A stretch of DNA of 64,000 nucleotides from Diploscapter coronatus (Eukaryota > Nematoda > Chromadorea > Rhabditida > Rhabditidae): contig OZ038423.1 in the NCBI GenBank assembly GCA_964036155.1, positions 47,569,249 through 47,633,248 of the forward strand, in the 5' to 3' direction. Under the pieces are notes generated by a model, which was not told the DNA's origin, did no database searches, and saw only the letters and a list, made by a program, of their open reading frames with translations. The stretch's first letter is position 1. Each line of letters opens with the position of its first letter. Positions 57,903-64,000 of the stretch are shown in pieces. The position numbers and the translations under genes are program-made.

Positions 57903-59193
57903 TATAACTTTAATTCTCATAAATTTAATAAAAACCTTCAAATTTTTCTAAAAAAATAAGCTTTGAAGAGTTTCCAAAAGTCTAATTAAAGAATCTAACT
58001 ATAAAAATACCTGTTCCTTAGTTTCCCGCAGCACTTTCTCCAAATCCTCTTCTTTCCTCTTTTCTTCCTCCATTTTCGAAACTTCCTGGATTTTCCTCTG
58101 TTCGAATTCGGCCTCGAGCATTTCTCGTTCGTATTTTAATTTCTCGGCGAAATTCATCGACACCGCCTCAATTTCTTCGGAGTGGAGACGCTCGATTTCG
58201 TCTAGCTGAATTGTTCTTTTCCAAAAATGATTTTTTTAAATGTTTAAAAAATTTTGAAAAGAAAAGTAATAAAATAAAATCTCAATCTCTGATCAAATGA
58301 CGGACCTATCTTTCCAGAATAGAATTGCGAAAAATGCAAAAGTTTAAACCCTAATAATTTATTTAAAAACTTACTTGCTTAGTGAGAGCCATTTTCTGCT
58401 CCAGATTATTCCTGAGCTCCTCTTCCAAAAGCATGACTCGATTTCGCAGCACTTCCAACTGATTCAGCACGTCTTTCGGGATCTTCTTACTGCTTGATTT
58501 ATCGCTCTAAAGATTCAAACTTCAAATTGCGAGGTAAGTTTCAAAATTTAAGGAATAATAGTATTTTTAGAGGAATTTTAAAATCATTCTTTAAAGAGTG
58601 ATTACTACATGAAAAGTAGATTTAAAAAATGCCAACCTTAGTTTCCTTTTTCTCCAATTCCTCCTGCAGACATTCGACCCTCTTCGCGAGTTGCTCGTTT
58701 CTGAAATTCGGGTAATTTTAAAAATTCACAACTAAGAGAAATAGTATGAAGAATAAAAAACAGAAGGAAAAAATTGTCTATTCTCATATTATTTTACAAG
58801 TAGCCAAGTAATGATTTCTTTAATTACCTGAATTTCATGCTCTCGTTCTCTCTGGCCAATTTTCGGTTAGTGGTTTCCATCGAACGGAGTTGCTCCTGAA
58901 AGAAAGTTAAAGAAAAAATAAAGATAAGACCAATTTTCAAATAGATATTAAAGTTAAAAGTTCTCACAATAAGTTCGACATTCTTGTTTCTTTCGGCTAG
59001 CACGCCTTCACGAAGGACCTTTGACTGGGCGCGGAGCTGAAAATTTGAAAATAAAAAAATGACCCTCTTCCTTAAATTCATTTTATTTTTATTATTTATT
59101 ATAGAATTTCCTTTTTACCTTAGCATGTTCCTGAACGAGTTTCTCGTACTTCAAGTTGACGTCCGTGTTACATGAAGCTGTAGAAGCGGACAT
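56266..59193 (-). CDS. PPP1R21-like coiled-coil protein (KLRAQ family), short form
   Basis: Related to PPP1R21 (KLRAQ1, FERRY subunit Fy-2), an early-endosome coiled-coil protein. Exons in order: 59119-59193, 58968-59036, 58828-58895, 58637-58700, 58375-58506, 58011-58205, 57566-57829, 57128-57240, 56869-56983, 56494-56592, 56266-56436. The sum is 1365 nt (454 aa). The N-terminus carries the signature YEKLVQEHAKLRAQSKVL and a long coiled coil. The C-terminus carries KYYENEVQTI and SSTHKGYQEQLTQLTEH, matching the family's TTKRSYEDQ region. Human PPP1R21 is about 780 aa; the long helical middle domain appears missing and is replaced by an acidic Glu/Pro/Arg-rich exon (57566-57829). The start lies 6 nt after an acceptor. 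The gene follows the PHF10-like gene by 373 nt on the same strand. Confidence 0.8.
57872..57905. repeat. Poly(A) and (TA)n microsatellite
   Basis: About 12 TA units following a run of A, in the intron between exons 58011-58205 and 57566-57829 of the PPP1R21-like gene. A likely length-polymorphic site. Confidence 0.85.
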
Positions 59194-59566
59194 TCAGTTC
59201 TGAAGAGGAGTTTCTTTTTCAAAAATCAAGAAACTTAGAAAATATCAAAAAGTCTCAAACTTTTATCCAAATAAAAAATCTCGAAAATGATTATTTTATT
59301 CGCCATCAAATAAGTTAAAAGATAATAAGATTCACCTACAGGAAAAGCACATGAAATCGAATAGAATAAGTTCAACTTATGAATGGGAAAATTAAGAGAT
59401 CAATTCAATGATAAAATGGTAAAAAGTGGGTGTTTGAAGAGAATAGCTTCTTGAAAACTTCACCCAATTGTTAGGGAAAATATTAGCAAAAATAAGAAAA
59501 AGGGGTAAACTTTCCAAAAATTAAAAGAAAAAAAAATCATCCCTCGATCGTAGCGACTTTCTTGGC
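59194..59566 (-). promoter_or_regulatory. Intercistronic region of a candidate PHF10-like / PPP1R21-like operon
   Basis: On the minus strand, AATAAA at 59300-59295 lies about 270 nt after the PHF10-like stop. About 95 nt further a strong acceptor (CTCTTCAG, 59202-59200) stands 6 nt before the PPP1R21-like ATG. Poly(A) signal, then about 100 nt, then an acceptor without an upstream donor is the layout of nematode operons with SL2-type trans-splicing. Confidence 0.45.
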
Positions 59567-62500
59567 TCATTCCCTCGGTTCTTTGGTCGTGAGCGGGGCA
59601 CGTTTTGGGGTGGCTTCGGATTGCTTCGTGCTTGGTTTGGCCTGAATTTCAAATATCTCCAATACCAAAAAACTATTCCGCCTTCAAAAATTTCAAATAC
59701 ACCGCTTCTCTAAAAATCAATCATCTCAATTTTTTCAAAAAAGAAAGAAAATACCCCTCAAAAATAATCTCCCGAAATTTTTTCAAATACCCCCACCTCT
59801 ACCTGTACGCATTTGTTACAGATCCACTGTCCCTGGGGCGCCTCTTCCATGTTCAAGCAGTGCGTGTGGTAGCCTCGATCACAGCGCTCGCACAATATGA
59901 TCGACTCCTGAAGTCATATTTTATTTTTTTCTCAATTTCAATTTTATTTACTGCGCCTTTTCAAGAAATATTTATGAAACTTAAATTTTTCATCCTACTC
60001 GCTGAAACATAGCTAAAAATTCTGTAAATCGATGCTACGATTTGAAAGAAAGCCTAAGCTGAAGGAAACAATGATCGAAATTTTCTAAAACTCACTAAAA
60101 TTCGAAAAAAGCCATATCATTTCTTTTTTGAATTTTTTGCTTCTTTCTGAAGAAAATATCTTTAACATCAAACACATGAGCCTCTAATTTTCTGGAACTT
60201 ATAAAATGCATAATTTCACCTCCTGATCCATTTTGGTGCAGATGGTGCACTGTTTGCAGTCGAGACAGTTCCAGGGATAGGTCTGGACGACGGCGATCAT
60301 CTCCTCGTTCATGTCGAGGCAGTCCGCGTGGGCCTGCATCGGACAGGAGGCGCACCTGGAATTTGCACTTTTTCCAAAGGGGGTCTTTCAAAAAGATGAT
60401 ATAAAAACAGCGATGTTTCAAAATTCATAGAGAAATCAGAAATTTTCAGGAAATCAATAAAACAACATTTTTGTGATTTGAAGCATAGAAAAATATTTGC
60501 TAGAAAATTTTGAAAAAATGACTCACTTGAGAACCTTCTGCCCCACACTCATTAGATCTCCACAAGTATCGCACCGAGTCATGCTCGTAGTCGACTAAAT
60601 TTATATCTCGATAAAAATTATTTTTAGTTATAAGATCTAAAAAAACTAACAAGGAGAATTCCAACATAGGAACTCATAAATTTGTATTAAATTTACCAAA
60701 TGGGGATTTTTGATGACGCTGATCGCGATTCTGTAGTCAAGAAGTGCCTTAATCGCACTCAGAAACCTAGATTTTTGAGTTGAGTCTGATTTCTTCCTCT
60801 ATATTGCAAATTTGCAAGCTTTGAATGCATGATTTTACAAGCGGAACAGCTCATTTCCCATACAAAATAGGAGCGAAAATAAGCAAAATTTCAGAGTGCA
60901 ATTAGACAGTTTGATTTCAGAATCGTGATTAGCATCATCAAAAATCCCTATTTGGGAAGTTTCATCAAGATCTGTGAGTTCCTATTTGGGAACTCCGCTT
61001 GTAAGAGTTTCAACACTCATCAATTTTTGGCTTACCCCCTTTCTGCCCGAAGTCAAGCTAACGTTCGGCTTGATGTCTAGATTTGGAGTGGCTGGGCCTT
61101 GGCCAGAAGCTCTGCTGTTTGCTTGAAATGGGACATTCTTGTCGGGCACATTGATGGCAGGTGGGGAGGTTTCTCTGTGGACCGGAAAATAACTTGTTCC
61201 GTCGAGCACCGTGGCCAAAGGAAGGCGACACATTTCAGAGGAGGTGAATCTGCAAATTTGCATTTTACGGAAGTATTGAAAAGGCGCAATATTCAAAGGT
61301 GATCATCTTGAAACAATAAGATTTATGAAACCTTAAAAAATTAAACTTGCCTTTTGTAATAAGTCTGATATTGCCCTTGAATCAGGGAAACTGGATATGG
61401 GTTCATCCGGGTCTTCTCCTTCGGGAGAACTTTCCAGCGATTTGAAGCGCTTTGGATGATCTGAAAGTAGAATTTTTACAAGTGCACTCACTTTATGAAA
61501 TTTTGGTAAAGACCTTTTCAAATTAAAAAAAGATAAAATACCGATGTCTGAATGTCCCAAAAATACTTCCGCTCGTATTTCTTGGTGAACTGCAGGTCCT
61601 TGTTGAATTCGATTGTGCTGCTTAACGCCTTTTCTCGCAACTCGGCCAATTTCTTGGCATCGTTTTTGATCTGGAAAATATTTTGTAAGACTAAATTGTC
61701 CTCAAAGAATTATGTTTTTTTTTTAAACTTACCGCTTCCATTTCTCTGGCTTTCGCTTCAATGATGGCTTTCTGACGCGACTGGCAGACCTTCTGGTACT
61801 CTTGATAAATCTGAGAGTACTCCTGGGACATCAGATCGTGAATTTCCATGGCTCTCATCGCCGCCATGTCGCGCATTTCTAAAAACCGAAAAATAAGTAA
61901 ATGTCTAAAAAATAAAATCCACGTTTTTTGTATTCACATTTTCAATATTCTGACAATGCAAGGCTTTAAAAAGAATAATAAATAAATCAAAAAAACTCAC
62001 GAGCTTCATTCATGATCTTCTGAATGTTGTAGGTCTCCATCAAGTAGTCCCTTTCATTTGGCTCGATCTTCCGTCGCGACAAATCCGGAAACTTTCGGGA
62101 GAACGACTTGATGTCCAGCAACTCTCCGATTTGTTCCTGAAAGAAATTCAATAGCAAGATTGATTGGGAGCACTTCTCTCAAAAATGAATACTCTATTCC
62201 CAAATATAAGTGCATTTCTTCTAAAAGTTAGTATCTCATTCCCAAACTTTTTTCTTATTTCTTTCTTCGGAGATAAAAGTAATTGGGCTGAGTCTTCAAA
62301 GGTACCTGAAGAAACCACTTGTCCCCAGATTTGGTAGGCCATTCCCACTCGACCACATCCGTCGGTTCGACCTTTCGATGTGTGACATCCGGGGTGATTA
62401 ACCGATTTAGTGTCCTAGTTGGGATCGGCGCGACGGGAGTTATCGGGGTCGAGGGGGCTGAAATTGGAGAATTACAAGCCTCAGAAAGAATACTGAAGAA

Positions 62501-62739
62501 ACACTATGATGTTTCAGAGAAATTAGTATAAAAGAAGTTTTTTTCTAGAGAACTTTTAGGAAAAGTTCATCTTCGGGAAAAATCAAGGCAATTATCATTT
62601 TCAGGAAATTTTTAAACGAAGTTCACAATTTACCAGGTTCACTAGTTGGTGGTTCGATGTTCGAGGGCGCGTCCTCCATGGCGACGTCCGACTGAGTGCT
62701 CGGCACCGACAAATTACTCGCTTCGTCGGAAGTGATCAT
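59567..62739 (-). CDS. phf-10: PHF10/SAYP-like chromatin remodelling subunit with tandem PHD fingers
   Basis: Ortholog of PHF10 (BAF45a) and Drosophila SAYP, the PBAF-specific subunit of SWI/SNF remodellers, acting in the nucleus. Exons in order: 62634-62739, 62306-62457, 62001-62136, 61733-61878, 61542-61670, 61351-61460, 61036-61249, 60527-60594, 60220-60355, 59803-59907, 59567-59641. The sum is 1377 nt (458 aa). The SAY region runs from VVEWEWPTKSGDKWFLQEQI through YQTYYKRFTSSEMCRLPL. Two adjacent PHD fingers (exons 60594-59803) show the C-x2-C, C-x2-C, H-x-x-C spacing, with CDRGYHTHCL and WICNKC in the second. Their histone-tail pocket is likely to read modified histone H3. The junction 61351/61249 uses a GC donor (AG then GCAAGT). 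The ATG follows directly after an acceptor (TTTTTAG). Confidence 0.92.
60646..61005. mobile_element. Palindromic MITE, 360 bp, inside a PHF10-like intron
   Basis: Long imperfect inverted arms: 60646-60733 and 60918-61005, over 80 bp each. They share blocks such as TAGGAACTCA, GGGATTTTTGATGA and CGATTCTG in inverted orientation. The termini read CTAACAAG and CTTGTAAG. The element fills most of the 441-nt intron 60595-61035, while other introns of this gene are mostly shorter. No ORF. Confidence 0.65.
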
Positions 62740-64000
62740 CTAAAAATCGATAAAAAAAAAACACGAAAATAAACAATCCAGTGTCAAATGAACACTGTTC
62801 AAAGCGCCAAAGCGAAAAGACGAAAAAATCGATAGAGAGACACAAGTCTCAATGGAAGTGGTAAAACGAGTACAGAAAAGAAAAAAAATGAAAATTACAG
62901 TAACTCCCCAATAGTCGTATTAACTCGCGTTGATCTCCGAACTCCGAGGTCAAGTGTTCAAATTTTTAACCCTCGAGCTTTGTCGTTTAGCTTCGAGTAT
63001 GACAGCACGGTAACATTTCAACTTCCTTTCTGTCCGGTTGCTTTCTCGGGTACTATCTACAGCGCTATTTTTATCCATGCGAATTGACTTAAGTCTTAGT
63101 CGAGTTTGAACATCTATTTCATCTTTAGGAAAGGAACAAAAATAACAGAGCAGCCGTGTTCTGTCCTGTCCATGAGGAAGAACCAAATTTTGGAGGCACG
63201 GTAGAGGAAGAGGTCATCTCTTTATCAAAAGAATGAGAAGGGAAATTGATGTATTTTTTGGCAATTTAAAATTCACTATTCTATTATTTCTATCTAAATT
63301 TTCTTATGGTCATGCGTAACCAAGCTATGTGTTATTTAGCTGACTCTGTTCATTTTTAATTTCAACTCGGCTGCTGTAATAACGTTATTGCACGCTTTTA
63401 TGGTTTACCATCCTCTATTCGTTGTTTTGACTTGTTACAATTCCCAATTGATTCCCGCTGGGCGGAACTGTAAAGGGAACACATCGATTTCGTCGATAGC
63501 ATTGAAATGCATCGAGAAAAAGTAGGCTATATGCATGAAAACAAGCGACAATTTCTTCGGTGTTACAGTGATGCGTGCGTTCAAGTATTCGATTTCTCGT
63601 ATGTGATAGCTTCTTTTGCGTTTCTTCGCTCTTCGACTGTTATTGAATGGTGGGAAGAGGCAGAAAAGAGTCACTTTTTTCTAGCCCTGGGGTTTCTCTC
63701 GAATAGACACTTGAAGCTGTTAACACGCGTCGTCAATGTCGAGAAATAACCCTATTTGGGTCTGCATTGAGTGCTTACAGCAACAACGTCTTCCTTCATT
63801 CTTCGCCATTTTCGCCACCTCTGCCATTCTCAAAGTTGCCTGCATCCAAATTAAGCACCGGGGAATGCATCAATGATTTTTCGTCTAGTCTATGCGATCA
63901 TATCGCTGAAATTCGTAATTGGTAGGTGTTAATTATGCAAATTTTTCGTGACAATTATGCTAATTAGCCATCAATAACTGTCCTATGCCACCAGTGAGAG
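62740..64000. other. Upstream region of the PHF10-like gene, no recognised gene
   Basis: An acceptor at 62740-62741 implies an outron here. Overlapping ORFs of 78-80 codons on both strands (62950-63186, 63435-63749) show no domain or splice context. An ATGCAAAT octamer sits at 63935-63942. The promoter of PHF10-like, and perhaps of a gene beyond the window, should lie here. Confidence 0.4.

Noticed and set aside
61333..61560. 75-codon minus-strand ORF over the PHF10-like gene
   Set aside because: The PHF10-like frame is a different one (IIQSASNRWKVLP), which matches the family and splices through.
63435..63749. Overlapping ORFs on both strands near the right edge
   Set aside because: No domain, no exon context, and the two strands are open equally.

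Overview
The window is a stretch of an AT-rich, intron-dense animal nuclear genome, most probably from a nematode. The reasons are: many introns of about 40-60 nt ending in TTTCAG, TTTAG or TTAAG; a kinesin light chain whose sequence reads like nematode KLC-2; a receptor guanylate cyclase of the kind expanded in nematodes; a ROL-3/ROS-type receptor; and six gene starts with a splice acceptor 0-10 nt before the ATG, as expected with spliced-leader trans-splicing. Species is not determined. All exon models were built by hand from splice sites and reading phase. Five spliced models close to a whole number of codons: kinesin light chain 587 aa, aminopeptidase 1018 aa, TREX-like exonuclease 690 aa, PPP1R21-like 454 aa, PHF10-like 458 aa.

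Layout. 1-9892 (+): the 3' part of a ROS/Sevenless/ROL-3 receptor with beta-propeller and fibronectin III ectodomain, one membrane span and a kinase domain whose HRD motif reads HRN. 12412-18222 (+): kinesin light chain with a distal first exon and a possible alternative last exon. 22140-30277 (+): membrane M1 aminopeptidase with two possible first exons. 30278-38410: about 8 kb without a recognised gene, holding a mariner-type MITE. 38411-39805 (+): first exons of a FMRFamide-receptor-like GPCR, cut by an assembly gap of 200 N (39806-40005).

40152-43594 (-): tRNA (guanine-26) dimethyltransferase TRMT1, 3' end lost near the gap. 44197-48786 (+): TREX-family 3' exonuclease with a long insertion. 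49449-55168 (-): receptor guanylate cyclase. 56266-59193 (-): short PPP1R21-like coiled-coil protein. 59567-62739 (-): PHF10/SAYP-like chromatin subunit. 62740-64000: no recognised gene.

The genes do not form one pathway. The clearest organisational link is PHF10-like followed by PPP1R21-like on the minus strand, with a poly(A) signal and a trans-splice-like acceptor between them, which suggests an operon. The most unusual signals are the predicted loss of the catalytic Asp in the ROS-type kinase, three apparent GC-AG introns, introns of 37-42 nt, and several palindromic non-autonomous repeats, two of them inside introns. I found no clear evidence of a wholly new multi-gene system.
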